Of a DNA stretch of 64,000 bases, positions 24,109 through 35,580 are shown piece after piece. Origin of the DNA: Antedon mediterranea (lineage: Eukaryota; Echinodermata; Crinoidea; Comatulida; Antedonidae); NCBI RefSeq assembly GCF_964355755.1, contig NC_092680.1, forward strand, positions 6,179,001 to 6,243,000. Direction: 5' to 3'. The translations under genes and the position numbers were made by a program. The number at the start of each line of letters is the position of its first letter. The stretch's first letter is position 1. Below the pieces are notes generated by a model. It saw only the letters and a program-made list of their open reading frames with translations, searched no databases and was not told the DNA's origin.

Positions 24109-27100
24109 AATTCTTATTTAAATGTTCTTAAACGTGTGATCCGCTTTGGGACGACTACTGCTTTCAAATAGTATCGTTAAATAATTACGGCATGTTAAAT
24201 TCAAGACTAATCAATCTTGAAATACTCGATACGGTAAGCGACCAAAGATTCGTGGCGCTTGTTCAATTTTTGTAGGTTTCAGTGTGCATTTGTTGTCTCA
24301 AAACGATCGTATAAAATATAACCAATTTAGAAATATAGCCAAATTATAATGTCAGCATTGAAGTGAAAGGTTATTTGAAAAAAAAATTACTGTACAATAT
24401 TAAATAGGACTACCTTTAACCATGGACCTATAATACACACGATGATGGCGCTAGTTATAGCCCGTTATGCACGAGTAGGCCTAATTAACAAACAGGCAGT
24501 AAGAAAAGAATTGCATTCGCGGTTTATTGCGAGTATTGTTATTGTAGGCCTAAATGTGTAAAATATAAAGTAGAAATTAATTTAGTTGTCATTGTTTTGT
24601 AATTGTCGTCAGAATTGAAAATTATATTAATGACCTACTATGGAGTATAAACTGTGGTGTTTATTCGACCAAGCCAATCTTTAATCGAAAAGTGACGTTT
24701 AAAATCTGTTTTTAAACTCTTCTTATTGGTTGCGCATTTTACGTCACAGTAAAGAAGATGGAAATATTAAAAGGCTCTATACGCATGCGCATAAACCACA
24801 GTTTTCGAGTTGGCCTATTTATGGTGGTTACGTTAGGCTACCCAGTACTTATTATTATAGCCTACCCATGAGGTGAAGCTTAATCACTTCCAAACGATAC
24901 CGTAATAAAGACCTAGGCCTACTGTTAATTCAGAAACTTAGAATACTAAATAAATCCAATAATTATCCTAAATCATGAAGATAGGACGTCTGCTAAAATA
25001 CTAATGACCCGTATACTCCAATGATAACACCGACCTACCAAATGCCAAATATACGCAATTCGGTTAATAACTCACCTGTGTATTATGCAAATCATTATAG
25101 GTTTATTAGGCGTGAAATTTAATTATGAAACCCGCTTACAAAATTAATTATAATAATATATAGAATGAAAATTCTGTTTAATGATAATTTAATTCTGTAG
25201 CTATAATTAAAACGTTGTTTCATTTTTTAATAATTATAATATGAGAAGAGTTAATTAGGTCAGTACATAATTTTTTATCTCCGAATATATTTAATATATT
25301 ATTCTATAATTACTAATTCTATGCTACATTGCTGTATTGAAATATTGGCAATAAACATTGTCCTGCATGGCCTCGTACATCTGTTCTGAATATTTATTGT
25401 GTTTTAACTAAACCTGAATTAATATATTTTGCATGATACATGGAATGAGACATTGGCGCTGGTATTAAAAAGAACAGGTAGGCCTACGGCATATTATTGT
25501 CTTACATCTCATACATTTTTCGGATATGTAATGTGTTTGTATGTACGCCTATGTGAAGTAACATTCAAGGAGTTTTCGATGTGTGACGATCTTAGTAGTA
25601 TAGTATGCATTACGTCATTGGTCGTCCAGTACTGTAAAATCAATTTCGATTCATTTGCAACGAGTTTAAAATGCTCATTCCTGTGATAACAAAATCGTTA
25701 TCCTTACAGTACAGGGAAATCGCATATTAGGAGGAGTGTACTAGATTCTCATTTTGATTACGTCATCCATTCTTCCTCTGAAAATGACTATAACTGACCG
25801 GTCATTTATAACTTTTGAAAATATAATGTAGGACGAACTTGATGAATGTAATTTAAAATTGTTTTGTCGTCTGCTCACACACGGTGATATTATGTATTGA
25901 GAGTATATCAACCATTTTCAAGCAATCGTATGGTTTATTTATAACTACCAATCGTAGACATTATGTCTTCTGTGATATCATTATCTTAGAGTGACGATAC
26001 ATTTTCGTTATTTATTGTTTTTTATTTGGAATTATTCGATATCGTAAATATTTAATTTACTGATCAACGTACCCGGGGATTGCTGCACTTTAATTAGTTC
26101 TCTGCAGATATAGATACAGCTGCCGTAAATATAAACTTGATTCCGATGTAGTCATGCGATGACTGTATATTGTTAATGATTTATCAATAAGTGGTCACCA
26201 CTCGTATACTGACATATTCTAACGAAAATAGAGTTTAAATTGTTATTTTCATCACAATAGTCATCATAAATAATCGTACCCCAACAATACAATCAGATAA
26301 TTCAAAGAACCTTAGGGATATAATACAGTAAAAGAATTCGATCCAAGTAGGCCTATTAAGAGGATATCTTCGGGAGCAAACAAAATGCTCCCTAAAATAG
26401 AGGTGTCCCCTTAATAGGAGTCGCTCGTAATATCCTAAAACATAATGTCCCTCTTTCGTTTCAATAGAAAGTATAACATCCATATCAATATAAAAGGAAA
26501 CAAAAAGTAAGCTCCAACCTGTACAAATTCCAAACTATATAGAAACATTCAATGCAGAGCTTCTTCATCTAGAATATTTTGGTGGTCCTTTGATAGGGTG
26601 TCCCCGTATTAGAGGATCCCAAAATGTGTAGTAGCGTTGATTCATGGCAAAAAATTACAAAAATATATCCAATTGTTAAAAGATATGACCTAAATGACAT
26701 CATTCAACTAATGTGTGCCACAGTCATATAAAATATACACGAATGCCACAATGTAAGACCTGGAATAATATATAATTGCATACTATAAATATTAACATGC
26801 TTCACAATCATGTACGTGTGTATATGTGGAAACACACAATGACACTAAACAACAGGCGCCTGGAATAATTTAAGTGTTTCAACTGTATTTTTAGCAGATA
26901 TAATGCAAACGCAATTCTACTTGGCGTTTCATACCTAATCAATGTCGTATAACTAAGCTTATATGTTTCAAATCTGCCAGATTATAGACCTAATCTTCTA
27001 ATCACAAATGATCCTTCTAAATAATACTGATCCCAGATCCGAAGGGTTAAATACAGTGGGTGAATTTTGGCGCCAATGTGCAGACGATAATTGATTCACA

Positions 27101-28780
27101 TACATCAATGACCGAATGCTAAATGTCATGTGATTACATTGAAATGGTGAAATTAGTAATAGCCTGCGTTGTTCATAAGCCTTTACTTCAAACAGTTTTG
27201 AATTCGTGGTGTTCAGGGAACAGGAGGGATTTGGCATGGCCATAAGATGTGTTTAATCATTGAAAAATGTTCCATTTTCTTTTGTAAATACTGAATAATA
27301 ACTGTAACATAACCACTGAAGCTAATTTTGGTATTAAATACTAAACTAATGCAATAATCCTACAGACTTATTTATTTTAATGTACCCTTTTTGGAATTAC
27401 ATAGAAGTAAATATAGTTATATTTAGGATATTTGCTTACATTTTACTACAAACTCTGATGTGTATGTGCGCAATCATTGACGTCAACTCAATTATTAGGC
27501 AATATATCTAGACGAAAATAGCAGAGGACAATTGTTCACTATTCACGCAGTTTTACGGTGCAAAAGTATTAACTAGGTCTTTTATATATATACACCCACT
27601 AATACAGTACAGGCTGTTAATAATACAAAAATAACAATGAAATGTATATATATTCTACAGGCAAATCTTATGCTTCTATGATATTGCTGATATCACAATT
27701 ACGTAAAAACATAGATTATAATATTCCTGGCAATAACATCGTCTTGAGGGTTTCTTATTCTTCTTAACATTGCATTACAATTCCTCTGAGACGAATAACA
27801 TGGAGGTATAATAATGATCTGTTATCTAATGATACCTTATTGTAGAGAATGTAAGTTAATGATGACTGCCTTGTCAACGATGTGTAAAAAAGACCACCCT
27901 AGAATCTAATGTAATGTAGAGTAGCCTAGTTTTGTCACAAAGTCATTCAAACACATTAAAGATAATGAAATGGAACTCACCACACATTGCAAGCGTGCTT
28001 TACACAGCTTTTGACTCGGTATGTTATAATAGCACGTGTTTACAGACATTTCTTACGCAAGCTAAAGTTGAACACTGAAGAAAAATGTATAATTCTAAAC
28101 CGGGAAATTCGGATAATACGTTTAGATTAGTCTATCGGTTTATCGTCTAATGTAGTTATTCTGACCAACGGCTAATGTCCATCGGAAGGACGACAAAGAT
28201 CTCAAACTCAAGTTTTCTCGCATAACGTGCCATTCGAATCTTACCACTGTGCCATATGATAGCTCTTGATACAAACCAGTATTGACATTGGAGTATATAA
28301 ATCACCAAGTTATTATAACTAGATTAATATTACAACAACAATGCGTTTGCGCATATAGTATGTAGATATACACCGGAGGCGTATCTTAAGGGAAACCCTT
28401 AAATGCAATAATTATTGACAGAGAAAGTTGGGTTATTTCCAGGTTATTATTCCTATCTAATCAAGATTTATCTAAATACATTAATTACCGTTGCCATCTG
28501 CTTTGAAGAAAAATAAGATTATGTCTAACCTGATTACCTTTAAAGTAATTATTGAAGGGATTGCTCGTGACATTCAATTCTAAAGATTGTTTTTGTACCT
28601 GACGTTGTTACTGCAAGGAACAAACACATTATTGGATGGATGTGCCTGGATTTTGAACAAGGTGTTTTTCGTCCTAGTTTAATATTCCCAATATTAGCCA
28701 ACATTAATACATTAGGCAAAATTGTTTAGTCGAATATTATCGTATTCAAGCATATGTAATATTTATGTTACTTTTTTTTA
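24109..28780. other. No recognisable gene; scattered repeat-like tracts
   Basis: AT-rich, largely unique sequence. 26340-26625 contains repeated phrases such as GTGTCCCCTTAATAGGAG and GGTGTCCCCGTATTAGAGG, which look like an old interspersed repeat. The open frames of 81-85 codons here show no domain. The motif cluster near 24.75 kb is listed separately. Confidence 0.45.
24724..24791. promoter_or_regulatory. Cluster of promoter-type motifs (CCAAT, CRE, YY1-like, NRF1-like)
   Basis: Within 70 bases lie ATTGG (reverse CCAAT box, 24724-24728), TACGTCAC (CRE-like, 24740), AAGATGG (YY1-like, 24755-24761) and TACGCATGCGCA (11 of 12 matches to the NRF1 consensus, 24780-24791). This combination is common in housekeeping promoters of animals. 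No exon is visible downstream on either strand, so it could be a promoter of a noncoding RNA, a relic or chance. Confidence 0.25.
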
Positions 28781-29618
28781 TGTTTTCTGATCAGGTAACG
28801 TATATTATCTTTGTTGAGTCGGGTAATTTAAAAAAGTCAAAACATATATTCATCCAACATTTCTTCATTTCAATGTCTGAGATACATTCACACGATTACC
28901 AGTAGAATAGACGTGCCATAATTTCAGTAAATATAACTAATATAAGTTCGCATGGCTAGGTATATTTTATTGTAATCTCCATTATTATGATCGCAGAACA
29001 AATGCAGTTATCCGGTGCACTAAAGAGGTGGGTTTTCGGTCGCGAACTGTTCATGCCTATCGCGTCGCACACATCTAGATATTTAGTTATCCGGGTCAAA
29101 ATCCGAGCGCCACCTTATTAAAAAAAAACTTTAGAACAGAGGTGTGATACAAACGATAATCGAAATGTTTTGTATAATTCTACGAAAGCCTGACTGCTCT
29201 ACTTTTTTTTTTATCGGTTTGATCAGGTAACGTATATTATCTTTGTTGAGTCGGGTAATTTAAAAAGTCAAAACATATATTCGTCCAACATTTCTTCATT
29301 TCAATGTCTGAGCTACATTAACACGATTACCAGTAGAATAGACGTGCCATAATTACAGTAAATATAAGTTAGCATGGCTAGGTATTATTGTAATCTTCAT
29401 TATTATGACTGCGGACTAAATGCAGTTATCCGGTGCACAATATAGGTGGGTTTTCGGTCGCGAACTATTCATGCCTATCGCGTCGCACACATCTAGATGT
29501 TCAGTTATCCAGGCCAAAATCCGAGCGCCACCTTTTTCAAAAAACTTTAGAACGGAGGTGTGATACAAAACGAAAACCGAATGTTTTGTAGCCTATAATT
29601 CTTCGAAAGCCTGATTGT
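28781..29618. repeat. Tandem duplication, about 0.42 kb unit, two copies
   Basis: 28781-29197 recurs as 29213-29618. Matching blocks include TGATCAGGTAACGTATATTA, GTGGGTTTTCGGTCGCGAAC, CCTATCGCGTCGCACACATC and CCGAGCGCCACCTT, with scattered substitutions and indels of up to 12 bases. No protein frame runs through both copies. Confidence 0.9.
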
Positions 29619-29653
29619 TTTATTCAACTCGGCTGCGCCTCATTGAATAAAAG
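29610..29653. repeat. Hairpin with a CTCGGCTGCGCCTC loop
   Basis: TTTTATTCAA and TTGAATAAAA face each other around CTCGGCTGCGCCTCA. The loop resembles the centre of the foldback element at 47.6 kb (CTCGGCTTTGCCTCG), so this may be a short relative or its remnant. Confidence 0.5.
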
Positions 29654-29954
29654 TCGTCTTTCAACTCATGAAAATGTTACAGTGTTTGTATAATCAGTGA
29701 GAGAAAGCAGAATAATTTATAGCATTTTATTCCTAATATATTTTTATGTACAAAAAGAGAGAAATAGGAGCTTTTAAAGACAATAAAATGATTTATGAGA
29801 GGTTTTGTTCAATAATTTATCGCCTATTGGGCATATGTTTGTAGTCTTTCAGTAACCCCCTGAAATAACATTGTAAAAGTTGCATTGATATTTATTGCCA
29901 TTGAATTAGGACGTTAATACAAGAAAAATATATATAGGTAATGTAATCCTGAAA

Positions 29955-30020
29955 TTTGAGTTAATGTTTACCGACTGACCGACCAACCGACCGACCAATC
30001 GACCGACCAACATAGTCAAA
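29955..30020. repeat. CCGA/CCAA-rich tail, copy 1
   Basis: GTTTACCGACTGACCGACCA, then more ACCGACCA units and ACATAGT. Two better-preserved relatives lie at 47355-47430 and 55770-55886. It looks like the simple-repeat 3' end of a retroposon. Confidence 0.6.
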
Positions 30021-30776
30021 AACAGGACAGGAGATCGTACAATGATATGGAAACAGATCTAGCATAACTATTATGGTGATTAAACTTTAAAACAATGTTT
30101 ACATGCAATAAATAATGGCATGACATGAAGAATTAATAACAAATATGGTGTGACGTCATTGTCGTAAAGACATTTGTACAGCGCCCCCCAATATCACATG
30201 TACACTTTTGATAGAAGGAAATACTTACGTAACTTAAATTAGGCCTATTCATTATTATATGAATAAATGGTAAGTGACGAGTATCTTATATCGTGTATTT
30301 TACCGTGAATAGTCAGCTAGTCTATATTTGGTTAATATTCGAATTTTGATGAAGGTTTAATAATTCTAGGTCACACCTCATAATTAACGGATAAATCAAC
30401 AGTGTTACCATATGTTGCGGGAATTTAATGATGTTGATAATCATAATAATAATAATAATTAAGGAATACATTAATCATATGCTAATAATATATAAATCGT
30501 TTTTGCATTTTATATAAAAATAGTGATTTTGTACATTATCCTATACCATTATCAGTCGCTGATTTTAACTTTGCTAATCGCATGGATTATTTATAAAGCA
30601 TATTTACTCAATTTGCGTGTTCATAAAAGGTCAAAACGTGAGGATGAAATTATGGTACATTTTATGAACTATGAAGAAAATAGGAATCGTTCATGTTATA
30701 TAAGTATAACAATGCATTTCCTATTTCAATGATTAATACTAACCATTAGAAACAATTAATAGTGGTTATTCAGATT

Positions 30777-31493
30777 GAGATTCGATTTATTAAGTCATTC
30801 ATACATAGTATAATGATAATTGTTTTCTTGGCAGAAAAACACAAGCAAAACAATACACACATAATATTTACATTCATGATCAACTTGGAACTAACAAAAA
30901 CAACAACTGATCAAGCAATATAAAATACAACAGACCTCATGACCTATGTTTGAAACTCATTGTTGTGTTAGTCTAATAGCGCTAGGTAAGAATGAACATT
31001 TATGTCTATTTGTTTTAACTGGAATTGTTGTTAATCTTCCAGATCTGGTAACTACTAACTTATTGTTGAGAATATGAGATTCATCAGCTAAAATACTATT
31101 TAATTTAGATGTCATTTCCTTATTACACATTTGTGTGATATCTTTAATCTCGACACCACAATGTTGCTTGCAATCCTAACTATTCTGTTTAACTTACTCA
31201 AATCTTTCTTTGTTAGACCATTTACCCAAGTAACACAACAAAAGCTTAAAACAGATTGAATAACACTTTGATAAAAAAAATAAATAAAAAATCACGGCCT
31301 ATAATATTATATTGTTTCAACTTCCTTAAGGATTACAGTCGTTGAACACCTTTAGTATACACTTTGCACGTATGTGTATTCCAACTTAGATTCCTATCTA
31401 TCCAAACCCCTAAATTTAAATGAGACTCTGGATTTTCAACATAATTCATAACTATGGTTTACACATTTTCCGAAACAGAGTTGTGGTTGTTAC
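30777..31493 (-). pseudogene. Decayed LINE (CR1/Jockey-like) reverse-transcriptase C-terminus and 3' UTR
   Basis: On the minus strand, frames from about 31490 to the stop at 30959-30957 read like the end of a non-LTR retrotransposon polyprotein. They give HLNLGVWIDRNLSWNTHT near 31400, then SLRKLKQYNI, and finally VVTRSGRLTTIPVKTNRHKC with SFLPSAIRLTQQ before the stop. The motifs LGVxIDxxLSW and KTNRxKxSFxPSAIRL are typical of that protein family. In-frame stops and frameshifts break it, so it is dead. AT-rich 3' sequence follows down to about 30777. A MITE sits exactly at its truncated 5' side (31497). Confidence 0.75.
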
Positions 31494-31496
31494 TAA

Positions 31497-31692
31497 AGCT
31501 TGGTTCCCACTAGAGACACAACACAAGGACGTAACGCAACGTAAGCGAGTTGACCAATCACAAGCGATGACAATTGATCAAATCACTTACGTTGCGCTAC
31601 GTCCTTATGTTGCGTCTCAGAATTTCTAGGTTTTTTTCTTAAAACAAATGACAATAAATGTTACTTGACTTGACTCTAGTGGGAATCAAGCT
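31497..31692. mobile_element. MITE family B, Harbinger-like, TAA target duplication
   Basis: Inverted ends AGCTTGGTTCCCACTAG and CTAGTGGGAATCAAGCT, with TAA directly outside each (31494-31496 and 31693-31695). The interior has ACAAGGACGTAACGCAACG-type blocks inverted near both ends and ACCAATCACAAGCGATG. A TTACTTGACTTGAC tract near the right end may be a small later insertion. A 69-codon frame across it is spurious. Confidence 0.85.
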
Positions 31693-31695
31693 TAA

Positions 31696-32566
31696 AGGAA
31701 ACCCGGATTTCAGTGAATTGACTTACTTCGGTAAACTGTGTGACAGGTTTTAGGAAACTATATTCACATTCATTTTTTTTTGTAAAACACCAGTCTTCCA
31801 TAAAAATTATTTACTTTATTTATCATAATTAAAAAAAGATTAGCATGTTTATCTGTACCTTACTATTTTATTATTCATAGAAGCTTTACAGATAGTAAGC
31901 AAAATAAGATTGGGCTACGCATGATTTACTGCAGTGTAAATACCAGCAACAAAATGAAATTAAAGTTAAATTAAATGATCAGGTAAATCATGCGTAGCTT
32001 ATTTGAAGTTATTAGACAGTAATTAAATAAGTGAAAAAGATCATTATCAATAGATTGGTATCTGCGTAGTAAGTGACCATGAACATTAATTTTATTACGT
32101 AGAAACAATGGACTTGAAATTAAATATAATTTCTGTCAACAACAGACTATAAAAAACTAGAAATGTAATTCTTCACGATACGAATTAGATTCCAGTAATT
32201 AGTAATTTAAATTTAAAAAAAACCCATCACAAACAACAATTCGTGAGAGCGCAATCATTGAATCTAGCTTGGGGAACAGGGTCGAACCCAGGATAAGGGA
32301 AAGACCGGTGGTGGAGCCGATTCGATCTCTAATTAATATAAATCTACCTATGTTATAGGTAGATTAGGCCCTGTCCACTTAACTTTTAACTATTAATGAA
32401 CGTAACAGAACAGTTAAGTTCAATTTGGCACATAATTTCACTTATTTTTAGGCCCTCCATCCTATTCAAAAGTCCCTGATGCGGTCCCGGATCAGCTACT
32501 AGCACACGTGACCGTCACATTGTCATATCACGTGTATCCGGTGCCTGAACTGAAAGCATGGTTCCC
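31696..32566. other. No recognisable gene
   Basis: AT-rich sequence. A B-box-like GGGTTCGACCC occurs on the minus strand near 32285 but no A box or tRNA fold accompanies it. Two CACGTG E-boxes lie near 32504 and 32530. Confidence 0.45.
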
Positions 32567-32569
32567 TTA

Positions 32570-32874
32570 AGGGTGGTTCCCACTTGCGACGCAACACAAG
32601 GACGTAACGCAACGCAAGTGAATTGACCAATCACAAGCGATGGCTTATTCGCTTGTGATTGCTAACTGTCTATAACTTCGCTTGTCATTGGTTAAAATGA
32701 TTGCGTTGCGTTTACGTCCTTGCGTTACGTTCTAGTGGAAGCCAAGCTTTAGCGATGCAACGCAAGGACGTAACGCACCGTCAGTGATTTGACAAATCAT
32801 AAGCGATGGATTATTCGAACAGTGGCTTGCCATTGGCAAACTCGCTTGCGTTGCGTCTCTAGTGGGACCATGCT
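32570..32874. mobile_element. MITE family B tandem pair sharing a TTA site
   Basis: The first element (32570-32748) has ends AGGGTGGTTCCCACT and AGTGGAAGCCAAGCT with TTA on both sides (32567-32569, 32749-32751). A second, 5'-truncated element follows directly, ending CTAGTGGGACCATGCT with TTA at 32875-32877. Both share GCAAGGACGTAACGCA and CAAGCGATGG blocks. Just left of the first, AAAGCATGGTTCCC repeats the terminal motif again, hinting at a further nested end. Confidence 0.8.
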
Positions 32875-33104
32875 TTATGCTCTATTAGGAAAAAATGGCG
32901 TGGTGTATCATGTTGATCGATCACGCTCAAAAGCTTATTGCATTGATTCATGGTCATAGTAAATTGGAATTGATTTTGGATTGAATAAAAAATAATAAAA
33001 AAATGTGTATAGTTGACATTCACAGTGCGTATAGCCTGGTAATAACAACAATATCACACATATTATTGGTAGGGAAATAATAAGTATTGTTAATTGAGTC
33101 TAGT

Positions 33105-33357
33105 TAATAATGATGTCTACGAAGATTCAATCTCACTCTAAAGATAAGATAGTTATGGATGGTCCATCCAGGGACCCCTTTGGAAACAAGCCTCTGGGCT
33201 TAAAGGGCCATCCCCTGCTTTCCATGCTTATTTTCTTGTCTAGTCTTGTATTTTTATATTTAATGTTTCTCTTTTTATTTCATTTACATTATTCTGTTTT
33301 ATTTATTTGTACTGTATTTGGAAAGCAATAAATATTACTTACTTACTTACTTACTTA
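33105..33357 (+). mobile_element. LINE 3' end with (ACTT)n tail
   Basis: CCCTTTGGAAACAAGCCTCT, GGGCTTAAAGGGCCATCCCC, a T-rich stretch, TGTATTTGGAAAGCAATAAA and a (CTTA)n tail at 33336-33357 form the usual layout of the 3' untranslated region of CR1/Rex-type LINEs. The 73-codon frame here is untranslated-region sequence, not a gene. Confidence 0.6.
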
Positions 33358-33391
33358 CAGGGAAGAGTTAATACAATTTAACTCTTCCCTG
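33358..33391. repeat. Perfect hairpin, 14-bp stem
   Basis: CAGGGAAGAGTTAA at 33358-33371 faces TTAACTCTTCCCTG at 33378-33391 with a six-base loop. It starts exactly where the LINE tail ends. Confidence 0.85.
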
Positions 33392-33697
33392 GTCCATCAT
33401 AACAATTCATACGTGAAATTAATTTTCCAAATTACGTACTTTACGTATGAGTTAAATGTTTAAATTAATATACAGATAGATTCAAATTAAATTAGCACAT
33501 TATGTAATTCATTAGTTGAATTAATCATTCAATCAGGTTTTACCTTTTACCTGATTCTGGATAAACATACAGTTTTGTTCTATTATCAATCATTCAAACC
33601 TTATCGGGCCACACGGTGACCTGGTTTTTAAAATAATTTTGACTATTTCATTTAGCATTTCTAGTTTGGCGTAGTAGCCTACCGTCCGCTGCAATAA

Positions 33698-33893
33698 AGG
33701 CCAATTTACATAGACGAGCGGTAACAGTAAGCGGAAAACCGCATAGCTTGTCCCACGTAGAATCTGTATCTGTTCTATACGAGCGGAAACCATCCGTCGT
33801 TCGCTCCGCGTTGTGTGTAAATGGTCAACAGGAGGAATAACATAGATTCTATACTTTATATTGTCGTTACCGCTCGTCTGTGTAAATTAGCCT
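33698..33893. mobile_element. MITE family C, Harbinger-like, TAA target duplication (196 bp)
   Basis: Ends AGGCCAATTTACATAGACGA and CGTCTGTGTAAATTAGCCT, extended by GCGGTAAC and GTTACCGC, with TAA directly outside (33695-33697, 33894-33896). The interior has no coding potential. A second left end lies at 45977. Confidence 0.88.
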
Positions 33894-34186
33894 TAACCCA
33901 GGATGATGTTGCATGAGAACGTCTGAAAAATGATATCATTCATGAAATATCATTACAAATCCACATAGTATCTACAAACACGCCTAGCAACCAAAGAAAG
34001 CACAGCTACCAGTGTTTATTTGAACTTTTCATTTATTACACAAAAATTTAATTATTATCAATATATTTAAAGCATGTTATCTATATTATTTATTGTTTTG
34101 ATTTAGTGCTTAGCTTATTTTATTTGTATCTCCATCAATATCAGCCACTACTACAAAACAGTATCTTCAGTAATTGCCTTTTCATC

Positions 34187-34400
34187 GACTGATTGATTGA
34201 TTTATTTATTTGAAAACACACCTCGTTGGCAAGAAAAAACAATCCTTGCTATCATGAAAAATAAGACACACTTAAAACTATAATGTACACACACAAACAA
34301 TAAAAATGAAAGCCATGGACAATTTTTGAAACCAAAACTCCAGTGGAAAAACATAATTTTGAACTTAGGCCAACAGTTTGGCAAATTCAATAAAAACACA
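34187..34400 (-). mobile_element. Possible LINE 3' end, minus strand
   Basis: On the minus strand a stretch ending CTTGCCAACGAGGTGTGTTT, then AAATAAATAAATCAATCAATC, looks like a retrotransposon 3' end with a short (ATCA)n tail. No protein similarity is visible in the 65-codon frame overlapping it. Confidence 0.4.
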
Positions 34401-35461
34401 GAAATTTGGCATTTCCACTACTTTCGTTGTTGTTTTTTTGATTGATCATTTAATAAAAAGAAATATTTGTGTAAAAATAACATTATAAGTACCAAATGGC
34501 CTTTGTAACAATTTGGATGACGAACCTATCAGTTGGATTGCTTAAGGAACACTGCCGAGAAAATTTTATCAACTTTGCGTACTTGTTTTGCTGCTGCTTA
34601 AATCAACAACCAAAAAGGAACATTTTCATAATATGAATTCGGGATGAAATACCGAGACAGACAAGAACATTAGAGAAATTCATATTTTGTAATAATTATG
34701 CATCAACGAACATTCTAAGATAATTTAGATAATATAAGCCTAATGTAAAACGGTTGCTACCGATTATACGAACTAGCTTCTGCTAGCTGATTCACCTGAC
34801 GATGACCGACGATGAAAGGTTGAAGCTGTAGTGGTATGTAACAATACTTTTTTTTGGCTTAGAAAAAAAAAGAAACTTCATCAAACATACGAAGCCAAAT
34901 GAAATTATTTGAACATAGCTAATATAATATATAATAGAATCTATATAATTAGGCCTATATACGTCTGAATTTATGATATTGACTTACAGAATTTGGCAAT
35001 CAACATTCATTTTAACATTGCAATAAAGATATATGTTATAATTTTATACATTTCCGATACAGTCCATTAATAACATAATGATTTTCACCTATAACTTGAA
35101 TGCTGTTTTTTTTCTGGTAGAATAGCCAACGGACTGTGAACGTACATTTCAAAGCTTATTGAATCGTAATGGACCATGATAAATTATCAATCGTCAGCCA
35201 CAAATAATTAATGTACAGTGGTAATCACTTAATAGAAAATTAGATATTTGCAATTAGTTATGAAGTAAATTGCCGCTTTGTAGTGAGCTGGCATTCAACG
35301 GCTAACTCTGTTTGGGAATTCTTTCGCCAGTGTCGGCAAACGCAGACATTAATGTACTAATTAATTGTTCATCAAACATCGGATAAGCTTGTGTTTCGAC
35401 ATACATTTTACAACATTTTGTAAAGTTAGAAAATAAGTAGGATATCTTCCTTGAAAAAGGG
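34401..35461. other. No recognisable feature
   Basis: AT-rich sequence without a protein-like open frame or repeat. Confidence 0.45.
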
Positions 35462-35580
35462 CATAGCGCACATCGCAAGGACGTACGCGCAACGCTAGTA
35501 CGCTGTCCAATAATAAGTGACAGCCCGGATGATCCGTCGCTTGTGATTGGTCAAATCACGTTACGTGGGAGACAAAACTT
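35462..35580. mobile_element. MITE family B, decayed copy
   Basis: CGCAAGGACGTACGCGCAACG, GTCCAATAATAAGTGACAG and CGTCGCTTGTGATTGGTCAA match the interior of the elements at 31.5 and 32.6 kb in order. The terminal TGGTTCCCACTAG motif is lost on the left; GTGGGAGACAAAACTT may be what remains on the right. Confidence 0.5.

Noticed and set aside
32275-32295. B-box-like GGGTTCGACCC on the minus strand
   Set aside because: No A box, acceptor stem or cloverleaf around it, so not called as a tRNA or SINE.
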